Assembly (NCBI RefSeq): GCF_029894425.1
Contig: NZ_JARXYJ010000001.1
Location: 6,138,001-6,202,000 of the forward strand
Source of the DNA: Streptomyces sp. SAI-127
Lineage (GTDB): Bacteria; Actinomycetota; Actinomycetes; Streptomycetales; Streptomycetaceae
Length of the DNA: 64,000 bases
Direction: 5' to 3'
The notes under the pieces are model-generated. The model was given only the letters and a program-made list of their open reading frames with translations, did not search any database and was not told the origin of the DNA. Shown in pieces: positions 51,129 through 59,956 of this stretch. How positions within the stretch are numbered: the stretch's first letter is position 1; every line of letters starts with the position of its first letter. Position numbers and translations under genes: made by a program.

Positions 51129-52517
51129 GTGCAATTCCACGACTCGATGATCAGCCTCGTCGGCAACACCCCGCTGGTGAGGCTCAACAGCGTGACCAAG
51201 GGCATCAAGGCGACCGTCCTGGCCAAGGTCGAGTACTTCAACCCCGGCGGCTCCGTGAAGGACCGCATCGCCCTGCGCATGATCGAGGCGGCGGAGGAGA
51301 GCGGGGCGCTGAAGCCCGGGGGCACCATCGTCGAGCCGACCAGCGGAAACACCGGGGTCGGGCTTGCCATCGTGGCGCAGCAGAAGGGGTACCACTGCAT
51401 CTTCGTGTGCCCCGACAAGGTGTCGACGGACAAGATCAACGTCCTGCGGGCCTACGGCGCCGATGTCGTCGTCTGCCCGACCGCCGTGGACCCCGAGCAC
51501 CCGGACTCCTACTACAACGTCTCCGACCGGCTGGTGCGCGAGACGCCCGGCGCGTGGAAGCCCGACCAGTACTCCAACCCCAACAACCCGCTCTCCCACT
51601 ACCACTCCACCGGCCCCGAGCTGTGGGAGCAGACGGAGGGGAAGATCACCCACTTCGTGGCGGGCGTCGGCACCGGCGGCACCATCTCCGGCACCGGCCG
51701 CTACCTGAAGGACGCCAGTGACGGCAAGGTCCAGGTCGTCGGCGCCGACCCCGAGGGGTCCGTGTACTCCGGCGGGTCCGGGCGGCCGTATCTCGTCGAG
51801 GGCGTCGGCGAGGACTTCTGGCCGACCGCCTACGACCGGACCGTCGCCGACGAGATCGTCGCGGTGTCGGACAAGGACTCCTTCCAGATGACCCGCCGGC
51901 TGGCCAAGGAGGAGGGCCTGCTGGTGGGCGGCTCCTGCGGCATGGCCGTCGTCGCGGCCCTGCGGGTCGCCGAGCGCCTGGACGAGAACGGCGTCGTGGT
52001 GGTCCTGCTCCCGGACAGCGGGCGCGGATACCTCTCGAAGATCTTCAACGACGAGTGGATGGCCGACTACGGCTTCCTGGAGGACGAGGGCCCGAGCGCC
52101 CGCGTCGCCGACGTCCTGAACGACAAGGTGCACGGCGCCATCCCCTCCCTGGTCCACATGCACCCGGACGAGACCGTCGGCCAGGCGATCGAGGTCCTGC
52201 GCGAGTACGGCGTCTCGCAGATGCCGATCGTCAAGCCGGGCGCCGGTCACCCGGACGTGATGGCCGCGGAGGTCGTCGGCTCGGTCGTCGAACGCGAGCT
52301 GCTCGACGCCCTGTTCACCCAGCGGGCCTCGCTGGAGGACCCGCTGGAGAAGCACATGTCGGCCCCCCTGCCCCAGGTCGGTTCCGGCGAGCCGGTCGGC
52401 GACCTGATGTCGGTCCTCGGCCGGGCGGACGCGGCCATCGTCCTCGTGGAGGGCAAGCCCACCGGCGTCATCAGCCGCCAGGATCTGCTGGCCTTCCTCG
52501 CCAAGGGCGGGAAGTAG
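51129..52517 (+). CDS. cbs: Cystathionine beta-synthase
   Basis: GTG after CCGGAGACAAC. 462 residues: a PLP fold-type II domain (residues about 1-320) with NPGGSVKDR, where K44 should bind PLP, and the glycine loop GVGTGGTISGTGRYLK. Two CBS domains fill the C-terminus (VHMHPDETVGQAIEVLREYGVSQMPIV and GEPVGDLMSVLGRADAAIVLVEGKPTGVISRQDLL), separating it from plain cysteine synthase. It condenses serine and homocysteine in transsulphuration. Divergent from the SGNH hydrolase gene. Confidence 0.95.
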   Translation: MQFHDSMISLVGNTPLVRLNSVTKGIKATVLAKVEYFNPGGSVKDRIALRMIEAAEESGALKPGGTIVEPTSGNTGVGLAIVAQQKGYHCIFVCPDKVSTDKINVLRAYGADVVVCPTAVDPEHPDSYYNVSDRLVRETPGAWKPDQYSNPNNPLSHYHSTGPELWEQTEGKITHFVAGVGTGGTISGTGRYLKDASDGKVQVVGADPEGSVYSGGSGRPYLVEGVGEDFWPTAYDRTVADEIVAVSDKDSFQMTRRLAKEEGLLVGGSCGMAVVAALRVAERLDENGVVVVLLPDSGRGYLSKIFNDEWMADYGFLEDEGPSARVADVLNDKVHGAIPSLVHMHPDETVGQAIEVLREYGVSQMPIVKPGAGHPDVMAAEVVGSVVERELLDALFTQRASLEDPLEKHMSAPLPQVGSGEPVGDLMSVLGRADAAIVLVEGKPTGVISRQDLLAFLAKGGK

Positions 52518-52780
52518 CGGGAAACGTCCGGTGAACGCCGGGTGCCGGAGGCGAACTTGCGGTTTCCCACCGAAAGGGTGGACTTCGCGGAACTGGTACG
52601 AGCGTGTCACGTCCGCGCAGCACACGCTTAACACGGGTCCGGCACATTGGTGGATGTCGGCAGGGCGGGAGCGGCTCCCCGCCCCAGCCGGCACCGAAAC
52701 GTCCAAGGACCTCCGGAGCGGCTCCCGGACCTCCATGGACGCCGGACGTGAGACCTGGCCTGACCCGGTCGACGTCCTTC
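52518..52780 (+). other. Gene-free region after cbs, possible small RNA
   Basis: No convincing ORF. A strong terminator begins 264 bp after the cbs stop (52781), so either cbs has a long 3' UTR or a small RNA starts in between. Several short self-complementary runs are present (for example GGGCGGGAGCGGCTCCCCGCCC near 52666 folds back on itself). No recognised RNA family. Confidence 0.4.
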
Positions 52781-52848
52781 GCGGGGACCGCCGTCGTCCC
52801 GCCCCCCGGTAACGGGGGTGCGGCGGTCCCCGCGCATTATTTTTTTAC
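52781..52848 (+). terminator. Strong rho-independent terminator
   Basis: GCGGGGACCGCC (52781-52792) pairs perfectly with GGCGGTCCCCGC (52822-52833); an inner CCCCC/GGGGG hairpin is nested; GCATTATTTTTTT follows. The U-tract marks rightward transcription and is rare in this GC-rich sequence. Confidence 0.9.
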
Positions 52849-52913
52849 GGCCGCGTCCGGCACCCTGCCCACCCGCCGCCGTCGAGCCACGCCTGACGGA
52901 CCCCGAGCCGGTG

Positions 52914-53354
52914 TCAGCCCTCCCAGTCGCCGTCCTTGGACGACCCGCGGTGACGGCGGCCCCGGAACAGGTCCGGGTTGGTGCGGGCGGCCTGGAAGGC
53001 GTTGACGCCGACGATGCCGGCCCAGGCGACCAGGAGACCCGGGAGATGGGCCAGGCCGCCGCCGATCGCGGAGAGCGGGATCGCCAGGACCATGGAGACG
53101 ATGCCGAAGCCGTAGCGTTCGCCGAAGGAGTCGGTGGACTTGGGCGAGCGGGCACCCCGGGCCGTCACCATCTGCTGCTCGGCGAGCTGCCGGCGCAGAC
53201 GGCGGTCCACGGCGCCGTCGATCCGCTGGTCGACCTTCTCCAGGAACGAGTCGACCAGCGCGGACTCGTACTCCTCGCCCAGTTCCCTGCGGGCCTGCAG
53301 GGTGGCGTTGAGTTCCTTCTTGAGTTCGGGGTCCCGCTCATCCATTGGGGTCAT
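52914..53354 (-). CDS. Hypothetical membrane protein (146 aa)
   Basis: ATG at 53354 (another at 53345). The N-terminal half is a charged helix (ERDPELKKELNATLQARRELGEEYESALVDSFLEKVDQRID). RYGFGIVSMVLAIPLSAIGGGLAHLPGLLVAWAGIVGVNAF gives two membrane spans, and the C-terminus is basic. This is the general layout of small Streptomyces integral membrane proteins; no function recognised. Confidence 0.75.
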   Translation of the reverse strand: MTPMDERDPELKKELNATLQARRELGEEYESALVDSFLEKVDQRIDGAVDRRLRRQLAEQQMVTARGARSPKSTDSFGERYGFGIVSMVLAIPLSAIGGGLAHLPGLLVAWAGIVGVNAFQAARTNPDLFRGRRHRGSSKDGDWEG

Positions 53355-53425
53355 GGAACCCACGGTAGGCAGCCGGAACGCCCGCTGCACTGGGGTTATC
53401 CCCCCTGTTGAAGCGGGGGTCCCTC

Positions 53426-54355
53426 CTAGGCCAGCCCGTGCTGCTTCGCGTACGCGTTCGCCACGTCCTCCGGGTCCTTCTTGTCGTTGTCGACCTGGCT
53501 GTTGAGCTGGGTGAGCTGCTCGGTGGTGAGGACGTTGCCGAGGCGGGCGAGCGCCTTGCGGACCGTGTCGTCGGCCTTGCGGTCGGCGATGAGGGGGACG
53601 ATGTGCTGGCTGGGGATGAGGTTCCTGGGATCGGTCAGCACCACCCAGCCGTTGGCCGCGATGTCGGTGTCGGTGGTGAAGAGGTTCGCCACGTCCACGT
53701 CCCCCTTCTTCAGAGCGCCCTTGACCAGCGGGCCGTCCGAGTCGAGCGACTTGAACTCCTTGAACTCGACGCCGTACACGTCCTTCAGCCCGACCGCGCC
53801 CACCCGGCGCTTCTTCACCTCGGGCGCGGCCCCGATGACCAGCTCGCCGTTCTGCTTGGCGAGGTCGGCGAGGGAGGTCAGGCCGTACTTCCGTGCCGTC
53901 GCCCGGGTGACGGCGAAGCAGTCGGAGTCGGCCGCCTGGCCGTACGGCAGTACCTGGAGGCCGCCGGGCAGTGCCACGGTGAGCGCGTTCTGCATGGTGC
54001 CCGGCTCGGCGGAGGCGTCCTTCGGGGCGAGGTAGTTGAGCAGGGCGCCCTGGTACTCGGGCAGCAGGTCGATGTCGCCCGCCTTGAGCGCGGGGATCAC
54101 GATCTCGCGGGTGCCGAGGTTCGGGCGGACCTTCACCTTCACGCCGGCCTGCTGGAGCACCGCCGCGTAGAGGTAGCCCAGCACCTGGTTCTCGGTGAAG
54201 TTGGCGGTGCCGATGGTGAGACCGCCCTTGCTGGAGCCGCCGCCACCGGACGAGCTCCCCTGGCCGTCGAGGGAGGTGACGCCGCTGGAGCAGGAGGCGA
54301 GGGCGGGGACGGAGGCCGCTGCGAAGAGGCCGCCGAGGAGAGTGCGTCGGTTCAT
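53426..54355 (-). CDS. Osmoprotectant ABC importer, substrate-binding lipoprotein
   Basis: 309 residues. The signal peptide carries a lipobox (ALASC, C22) after NRRTLLGGLFAAASVP, so it is a lipoprotein. The mature part has the OpuAC/ProX pattern: TIGTANFTENQVLGYLYAAVLQQAGVKV, IDLLPEYQGALLNYL, and NLFTTDTDIAANGWVVLTDPRNLIPSQHIVPL, which forms the quaternary-amine binding site. It delivers glycine betaine, choline or a related compound. Last gene of a four-gene operon, 10 bp after the second permease. Confidence 0.9.
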   Translation of the reverse strand: MNRRTLLGGLFAAASVPALASCSSGVTSLDGQGSSSGGGGSSKGGLTIGTANFTENQVLGYLYAAVLQQAGVKVKVRPNLGTREIVIPALKAGDIDLLPEYQGALLNYLAPKDASAEPGTMQNALTVALPGGLQVLPYGQAADSDCFAVTRATARKYGLTSLADLAKQNGELVIGAAPEVKKRRVGAVGLKDVYGVEFKEFKSLDSDGPLVKGALKKGDVDVANLFTTDTDIAANGWVVLTDPRNLIPSQHIVPLIADRKADDTVRKALARLGNVLTTEQLTQLNSQVDNDKKDPEDVANAYAKQHGLA

Positions 54356-54365
54356 CGAAAGGTCC

Positions 54366-55064
54366 CTAGGCAGTGCGGGTGGGGGTCCCCCCGCTCGAGC
54401 GAAGTCGAGAGTGGGGGAGGAAGAGGAAGCGCTGGAGGCCGGACAGCAGCAGGTCGAGGGCCACGGCGACCACGGCGACCAGCACCGCCCCGCCGAGCAC
54501 CTGTACGAGGTCGCGCTGGGCGAGGCCGTCGAAGACGTAGCGGCCCAGGCCGCCGAAGGAGACGTAGGCCGCGATGGTCGCGGTGGCGACGACCTGGATC
54601 AGTGCCAGGCGCAGGCCGGTCATGATCAGGGGGAGGGCGAGCGGCAGTTCGACCTGGAGGAGGACCTGGTGGCCGCGCATCCCCTGGCCGCGGGCGGCAT
54701 CGCGAACGTCCGGGTCGACGGCCGTCATGCCGGCGTAGGTGTTGGTGACGATCGCCGGGACCGCGAGGGCGACCAGGGCGACGTAGACCGGGAGCATGGA
54801 CAGGCCGCCGGCCAGGAAGACCAGCACGACCAGGCCGACGGTCGGCAGGGCGCGGCCGAAGGAGGCGAGGTTGATCGCGAGGAAGGCGCCCTTGCCGGTG
54901 TGGCCGATCAGCAGGCCGAGGGGGAGGCCGATCGCGGCCGCGACGAGGGTCGCGAGGAGTGAGTACTGGAGGTGCTCGGCGAGGCGGTGGGCGATGCCGT
55001 CCGAGCCGGTCCACTGGGAGCCGCTGGTCAGCCAGGTGCCGAGGTTCTTGAAGAGTTCGTACAT
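54366..55064 (-). CDS. Osmoprotectant ABC importer, permease
   Basis: 232 residues with about five membrane spans. The BPD transmembrane motif lies in the middle (DAARGQGMRGHQVLLQVELPLALPLIMTGLRLALIQVVATATIAAYVSFGGLGRYVF), including the EAA-loop glycine and the GLG cap. Permease of the glycine betaine/choline type; it would pair with the next permease and the ATPase. One base separates it from the other permease gene. Confidence 0.92.
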   Translation of the reverse strand: MYELFKNLGTWLTSGSQWTGSDGIAHRLAEHLQYSLLATLVAAAIGLPLGLLIGHTGKGAFLAINLASFGRALPTVGLVVLVFLAGGLSMLPVYVALVALAVPAIVTNTYAGMTAVDPDVRDAARGQGMRGHQVLLQVELPLALPLIMTGLRLALIQVVATATIAAYVSFGGLGRYVFDGLAQRDLVQVLGGAVLVAVVAVALDLLLSGLQRFLFLPHSRLRSSGGTPTRTA

Positions 55065-55065
55065 G

Positions 55066-55707
55066 TCAGGCTCGCCTCCGCCGCCACGGGGTCAGGACGT
55101 ACTGGAGGGCCACCAGCAGGGCGTCCGCGACCACGGCGAGCAGGAGCGTGAGGACCACGCCCACGATCACCGGGGTCGGGAAGTCGCGCTGGAAGCCGTC
55201 GGTGAAGAGCTGGCCGAGGCCGCCGTCGCCGATGTAGGTGGCGACCGACACCAGGGAGATCGACATCACGGTCGCGATCCGCACGCCCGCCATGATCACC
55301 GGGAGCGCGAGGGGGAGTTCGACGGTGAGGAGCGTGCGCAGGGGGCGCGTGCCCATCGCCTTCGCGGCCTCCTTCGTCCTCGCGGGGACCGAGTCGAGGC
55401 CCTCGACCGTGTTCCGCAGCAGGACGACCAGGGTGTAGACCGTCAGGCCGATCACGGTCGTGGTGCGGGTCAGACCGCTGACCGGCAGCAGAAGCACGAA
55501 GATCGCGATGGACGGGATGGTGAACAGGACGTTCGAGAGCCCGAGCAGGAAGCCGCGCAGGGGGCGGATCCGGTGGGCGACCACCGCGAGGGGCAGCGAG
55601 ATCAGCAGGCCGAAGAAGACGGCGCTCAGGGCTGCCTGGAGGTGCGAGACCGTCAGGGTGGTCAGGTCGTCGGTGTGGCCGGATATCCACGACCAGTCGA
55701 TGGTCAT
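55066..55707 (-). CDS. Osmoprotectant ABC importer, permease
   Basis: ATG at 55707 overlaps the ATPase stop (ATGA). 213 residues with several membrane spans (HLQAALSAVFFGLLISLPLAVV, IAIFVLLLPVSGL) and the EAA loop KEAAKAMGTRPLRTLLTVELPLALPVIMAGVRIATV. Paralogue of the following permease, giving the usual two-permease OpuC-type importer. Confidence 0.92.
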   Translation of the reverse strand: MTIDWSWISGHTDDLTTLTVSHLQAALSAVFFGLLISLPLAVVAHRIRPLRGFLLGLSNVLFTIPSIAIFVLLLPVSGLTRTTTVIGLTVYTLVVLLRNTVEGLDSVPARTKEAAKAMGTRPLRTLLTVELPLALPVIMAGVRIATVMSISLVSVATYIGDGGLGQLFTDGFQRDFPTPVIVGVVLTLLLAVVADALLVALQYVLTPWRRRRA

Positions 55708-56741
55708 GCGGCCACCCGGGCTTCCGTGTGGGCGCGGCCCGCGTGCCGGTGGATGTCGTCGCGGGAGGTGACACCGGTCAGGACGCCGTCGGCGTCGACG
55801 CGGGCGACCAGACCGGTGGGGGAGGCGAGGGACTCGTCGAGGGCGGCGAGCAGGGAGTCGCCGTCCTTGAGGGGCCGCACGGGGAGTTCGAGGGCGTCCG
55901 CCGAGCGCCAGTGCGCCGGCTTCCCGGCTTCGTCGCGCACGAGGGTCCAGGCGCCGCCGTCCGGGGCCGGGCCCTGCGGGACCTCGGCCAGGGTCTTCAG
56001 CGAGAGCAGCTTCAGGCCGCGCTCGGCGCCGAGGAAGTCGGCCACGAAGTCGTCGGCCGGACGGGCGAGGAGCTCGGCGGGCGGGGCGCACTGGACGAGG
56101 TGACCGCCGGTGCGGAAGATCGCGATGCGGTCGCCGAGGCGTACGGCCTCGTCGACGTCATGGGTGACGAAGACGATGGTCTTGCTCAACTCCTTCTGGA
56201 GCCGGAGCAGTTCGTCCTGGAGCTGGGTGCGCACCACCGGGTCGACCGCGCCGAAGGGCTCGTCCATGAGGAGCACCGGCGGGTCGGCGGCGAGGGCGCG
56301 GGCGACACCGACGCGCTGTTGCTGGCCGCCGGAGAGCTGGTGGGGGTACCGCTTGCCGGCCTCGGCGGTCAGGCCGACCGTCTCCAGCAGTTCCGCCGCC
56401 CGGGCCCGGGCCTTCCTGCGGCCGTGGCCGAGCAGAAGCGGGACGGTGGCGATGTTGTCCAGCACCGTGCGGTGCGGGAAGAGGCCCGACTGCTGGATGA
56501 CGTACCCGATGGAGCGGCGTAGTCCGGCCGCGTCCTGCTCGGTGACGTCCTTGCCGCCGACCTTGATGGTGCCGGAGGTCGGCTCGACCATCCGGTTGAT
56601 CATTCTGAGGGTGGTCGTCTTGCCGCAACCGGAGGATCCGACGAGGACGGTCACGCCGCCTTCCGGCATGTCGAGGGTGAGATCGTGCACTGCTGTCGTG
56701 CCGTTGGGGAAGCGCTTGTGGACCGTGTCGAACTGGATCAT
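55704..56741 (-). CDS. Osmoprotectant ABC importer, ATPase with CBS-like tail
   Basis: 345 residues. Walker A GSSGCGKTTT, signature LSGGQQQRVGVARAL, Walker B VLLMDEPFGAVDP and switch histidine FVTHDVDEAVRLGDR are intact. After about residue 270 a CBS-like segment (DSLLAALDESLASPTGLVARVDADGVLTGVTSRDDIHRH) could sense ionic strength or nucleotides, as in OpuA/OpuC ATPases. First gene of the leftward operon. The upstream gap to the divergent lyase gene is 141 bp and holds both promoters. Confidence 0.93.
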   Translation of the reverse strand: MIQFDTVHKRFPNGTTAVHDLTLDMPEGGVTVLVGSSGCGKTTTLRMINRMVEPTSGTIKVGGKDVTEQDAAGLRRSIGYVIQQSGLFPHRTVLDNIATVPLLLGHGRRKARARAAELLETVGLTAEAGKRYPHQLSGGQQQRVGVARALAADPPVLLMDEPFGAVDPVVRTQLQDELLRLQKELSKTIVFVTHDVDEAVRLGDRIAIFRTGGHLVQCAPPAELLARPADDFVADFLGAERGLKLLSLKTLAEVPQGPAPDGGAWTLVRDEAGKPAHWRSADALELPVRPLKDGDSLLAALDESLASPTGLVARVDADGVLTGVTSRDDIHRHAGRAHTEARVAA

Positions 56742-56882
56742 GAGATGTCCCTTGCCCGGCTGTATAACGTCATGCAGAGTTCTCGGTAGCTGAATAGGTT
56801 GTCAACGGTTCGGTGTTAATCCGAGGTAACGGATGACCGGCAGGCAAGATCAGTTGTCCGCTTTGAGGGGAGTTTGAGCTAG

Positions 56883-58415
56883 ATGTCGTCTCGGATCGTG
56901 GACACTCCTGATCCCGTCAAGGTCGGGCACACGGGCTTGGTGATCCTCGACGGGATCGGTCTCGGCGTCGCGGACGTCGTCCGCCTCGCCGACGGGAGCG
57001 CGCGACCGGTGCCCGGGACCGACGCGATGAAGCGCGTGACGGAGTCCTGGGACGCCGCCCGCCAGATCGCCGCGACCGGACGCGTCTACGGCCGCTCGAC
57101 CGGTGTCGGCGCCAACCGGAACGAGGACGTGCCCACCGAGGCGGCCGCCGAACACGGTCTGCGGCTGCTGCGCAGCCACGCCGGCGCGATCGGCGAGGAA
57201 CTCCCGGCCCGGCAGGTCCGGGCGACGCTCGCGGTGCGGGCCAACCAACTGCTCGCGGGGGGCGCGGGGCTGCGGCCGACCGTCGTGACGGCCCTGTGCG
57301 AGGCCCTGGAGAGCGGGGCGTATCCGGTCGTCAACGAGTTCGGCTCGGTGGGCACGGGGGACATCGCGGCCCTGGCCCAGGTGGGACTGGCGCTGGCGGG
57401 GGAGCATCCCTGGCGAGGGGCGGACGGCGCTGCCGGGGGTGCCCCCGAGCCCCAGCTCCTCGACAACAACGACGCCCTGGCCTTCATCAGCAGCAATGCC
57501 CTCACCCTCGGCCAGGCCGCCCTCGCGCTGCACGAACTGCGCGGGCTCATCGAGGCCACGCAGGTCGTCGGGGCGCTGTCGCTGCTGGCCGTGGACGGGT
57601 CGCACGAGGCGTACGCCGCCCCCGTGCACGCCGCCCGCCCGCACCGCGGATCCGTCGAAGTGGCGCGGCGGATGCGGGAGTTGATCGGGGCGGAGGACCG
57701 GCCCACCCCGCCGCTCGGCCGGATCCAGGACCCGTACGGCTTCCGGTGCCTCCCCCAGATCCACGGGCCCGCCCAGGACGCCGCCGACACCCTGGAGGAG
57801 GTCCTCGCGATCGAGATCAACGCGGCCGCCGAGAACCCCCTCATCTCGCCCGAGGACATGGCCGCCTACCACCACGGCGGCTTCTACCAGGCCCAACTCG
57901 CCCTGGCACTCGACCACTTCAGGCTGGCCCTCACCCAGGTCGCCCGCCTGTCCACGTCCCGGCTCTCCACGCTCAACGAGCCCGCCTTCACCCGCCTGAG
58001 GCCCTTCCTCGCCGACCAGGAGCCCGCCTCCTCCGGCGTGATGATCCTGGAGTACGCCGCCGGAGCCGCCCTCGGCGACCTGCGGGCCTTCTCCGCGCCC
58101 GCCTCGCTCGGCCACGCTGTACTCTCCCGAGGCGTCGAGGAACAGGCCAGCTTCGCCTCGCTCGCCGCCCGTCAGACACTGCGTGCCTGCGGCGCGTACC
58201 GTCTCGTCGTCGGCTGCGAACTCGTGGCCGCCGTAAGGGCGCTGCGCCAGCGCGACCTCCGGCCCGACCCGGACCTCCCGGTGGGCCGCGCGCTGGAGCT
58301 CGCCGAGGCGGTGCTCGAAGAGGACGCGGCCGACCGGCCGCTCACGGGCGACGTGACGGCGGCGGCCGCACTGCTCGACCGGTTCACGGACATCTGGAGG
58401 GGGAGCGAGGCATGA
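56883..58415 (+). CDS. Aromatic amino acid lyase (HAL/PAL family), altered MIO motif
   Basis: ATG after TTGAGGGGAGTTTGAGCTAG. 510 residues, the size of bacterial histidine ammonia-lyases. Family marks include YGRSTGVGANRNE, RANQLLAGGAGLRPTVV, NNDALAFISSNALTLGQAAL, RIQDPYGFRCLPQIHGPAQD and INAAAENPLIS. The MIO-forming loop, normally GSVGASGDLAPLA, reads GSVGTGDIAALA (T158), one residue shorter with no serine in the triad, so the standard electrophile may not form. Coupled by ATGA to an RpiR-type regulator. Substrate unknown; the divergent osmoprotectant importer may be functionally linked. Confidence 0.85.
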   Translation: MSSRIVDTPDPVKVGHTGLVILDGIGLGVADVVRLADGSARPVPGTDAMKRVTESWDAARQIAATGRVYGRSTGVGANRNEDVPTEAAAEHGLRLLRSHAGAIGEELPARQVRATLAVRANQLLAGGAGLRPTVVTALCEALESGAYPVVNEFGSVGTGDIAALAQVGLALAGEHPWRGADGAAGGAPEPQLLDNNDALAFISSNALTLGQAALALHELRGLIEATQVVGALSLLAVDGSHEAYAAPVHAARPHRGSVEVARRMRELIGAEDRPTPPLGRIQDPYGFRCLPQIHGPAQDAADTLEEVLAIEINAAAENPLISPEDMAAYHHGGFYQAQLALALDHFRLALTQVARLSTSRLSTLNEPAFTRLRPFLADQEPASSGVMILEYAAGAALGDLRAFSAPASLGHAVLSRGVEEQASFASLAARQTLRACGAYRLVVGCELVAAVRALRQRDLRPDPDLPVGRALELAEAVLEEDAADRPLTGDVTAAAALLDRFTDIWRGSEA

Positions 58416-59263
58416 CCGACACGGGTGGAGTGGACACTCCCGCGGGACGGCTGCAGGCACTGTTCGAGGGGCACCGGCTCACGCCGACCCAGCGGCGCAT
58501 CGCACACAGCATGGTGCGGCGGGCCGCGGACGTGCCGTTCCTGTCCAGCGTGGAGCTGGCCGAACTGGCCGGGGTCAGCCAGCCCTCCGTCACCCGCTTC
58601 GCCGTCGCCCTCGGCTTCGACGGCTACCCCGCCCTGCGCCGACACCTGCGCGAGGTCGCGCCCGCCGAACAGTCGGCGGCCTCGGCGTCGTACAACGAGT
58701 ACCAGCAGGCCGTCGAGGCCGAGATCGAGAACCTCAGGCACCTGGCGGAGATCCTCGCCGACCCGCGGCCGGTGCAGAGGGCCGGCCGGCTGCTCGCCGC
58801 CTCCCGCCCCCTGCCGGTGCTCGGTCTGCGGGCCGCCGCCTCCCAGGCGTACGGCTTCGCGTACTTCGCCGCCAAGGTCCACCCGGACGTACGGCTGCTC
58901 AACGAGGGCGGCACGATGATCCACGACCGCATCGACGCCGCCGTCCGCGCGGGCGCCTCGACCCTGCTGTGCTTCGCGCTGCCCCGGCACCCCCGTGAGG
59001 TCGTCGACACCCTCGCCTACGCCAAGGAGGCGGGCCTGAGCGTCGTCACGGTCGCCGACTCCGCCTTCGCCCCGGTCGCCAAGGTCTCCGACCTGCTGCT
59101 GCCCGCCGCCGTCGGCACCGGCCTCGCCTTCGACACCGCCTGCGCCCCGATGCTCCTCGGCCGGGTGCTGCTGGAGGCGATGTGCGACGACCTGCCGGAC
59201 GCGCAGGCCCGGCTGGAGGAGTTCGACGCGCGGGCGGCGGCGCGGGGACTCTTCGTGGAGTAG
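58412..59263 (+). CDS. RpiR-family regulator (HTH + SIS)
   Basis: ATG overlaps the lyase stop; GAGG lies 5 nt upstream. 283 residues. Residues about 20-90 are an RpiR-type helix-turn-helix (LTPTQRRIAHSMVRRAADVPFLSSVELAELAGVSQPSVTRFAVALGFDGYPALRRHL). Residues about 120-250 are a SIS sugar-binding domain (VLGLRAAASQAYGFAYFAAKVHPDVRLLNEGG, LLCFALPRHPREVVDTLAYAKEAG). Translational coupling suggests it controls the lyase gene in response to a phosphorylated metabolite. Confidence 0.9.
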   Translation: MTDTGGVDTPAGRLQALFEGHRLTPTQRRIAHSMVRRAADVPFLSSVELAELAGVSQPSVTRFAVALGFDGYPALRRHLREVAPAEQSAASASYNEYQQAVEAEIENLRHLAEILADPRPVQRAGRLLAASRPLPVLGLRAAASQAYGFAYFAAKVHPDVRLLNEGGTMIHDRIDAAVRAGASTLLCFALPRHPREVVDTLAYAKEAGLSVVTVADSAFAPVAKVSDLLLPAAVGTGLAFDTACAPMLLGRVLLEAMCDDLPDAQARLEEFDARAAARGLFVE

Positions 59264-59346
59264 CGCGTTTTTTCAGACTCGTCTCACGTTCGCTCGCTAC
59301 TCTCCCGGCCCAGCAGGACTGTGCCAGGACGACGAGGAGGCGGGAC

Positions 59347-59940
59347 GTGGCACGCGCAGATCGCAGGGCTCAGGGGCTGGCTCGGGTGGCCGTCGTCGTG
59401 CGCGCCGGGGCGGCGCCGCTGTGGTGGCTCGGAGTGTTCGCGGCGGGCGTCGGGCTGCTGATCCCGGGCCTGACCGGGCGCCGGATCGGGGTGATGGCGG
59501 GCGCGGCGCTGTTCATCGTCGCCGTGGCCGTGGTGTCGTACAGCCGTCGCAAGCGGTACACGACGCTGGGGCGGGCGGCCGCTCGCGCGGGAAAGCACGA
59601 CGTGCTCCAGGACCGTGCGGTCAGTGAGCGCAACTGGCGCCGCGGACACCGCTGGTGGCTGCTGCTGGCCTGGCTGGTCGCGCTGGCGAGTTCGTTCGCC
59701 GTGCCCGTCGCGGGCGGCATGCTGCTGGCCGGGTGCGGTACCGGCCTGAGGCTCAAGGCCGCCTGGCTCGGGCGGCGCGAGCGGGCCGAGGACGCGCTGC
59801 TGTGGGTGCGGGTCGACTGGCTCGCCGCGAACGGCGGCCGCCCGGCCGGCAAGGCGGTCAGGGCGTACCGCAGCACGGGTATCGCGGCGGGCGACGCGGC
59901 CCCGGGAGGATCGCGCCGCCGCACCGCGGCACTCGTCTAG
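59347..59940 (+). CDS. Integral membrane protein (197 aa)
   Basis: GTG with GAGGAGG about 7 nt upstream. Two hydrophobic pairs: LWWLGVFAAGVGLLIPGL / IGVMAGAALFIVAVAVVSYS and WWLLLAWLVALASSFAVPVAGGMLLAGC, so four spans with a basic central loop. The C-terminus is a basic cytoplasmic tail. No family recognised. Convergent with the Roadblock operon. Confidence 0.7.
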   Translation: MARADRRAQGLARVAVVVRAGAAPLWWLGVFAAGVGLLIPGLTGRRIGVMAGAALFIVAVAVVSYSRRKRYTTLGRAAARAGKHDVLQDRAVSERNWRRGHRWWLLLAWLVALASSFAVPVAGGMLLAGCGTGLRLKAAWLGRRERAEDALLWVRVDWLAANGGRPAGKAVRAYRSTGIAAGDAAPGGSRRRTAALV

Positions 59941-59956
59941 TTCCGGTGCTCCCGGG

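Noticed and set aside
53408..54625. Plus-strand ORF of 405 codons over the osmoprotectant-binding gene
   Set aside because: Antisense to a clear lipoprotein gene; composition is shadow-like.
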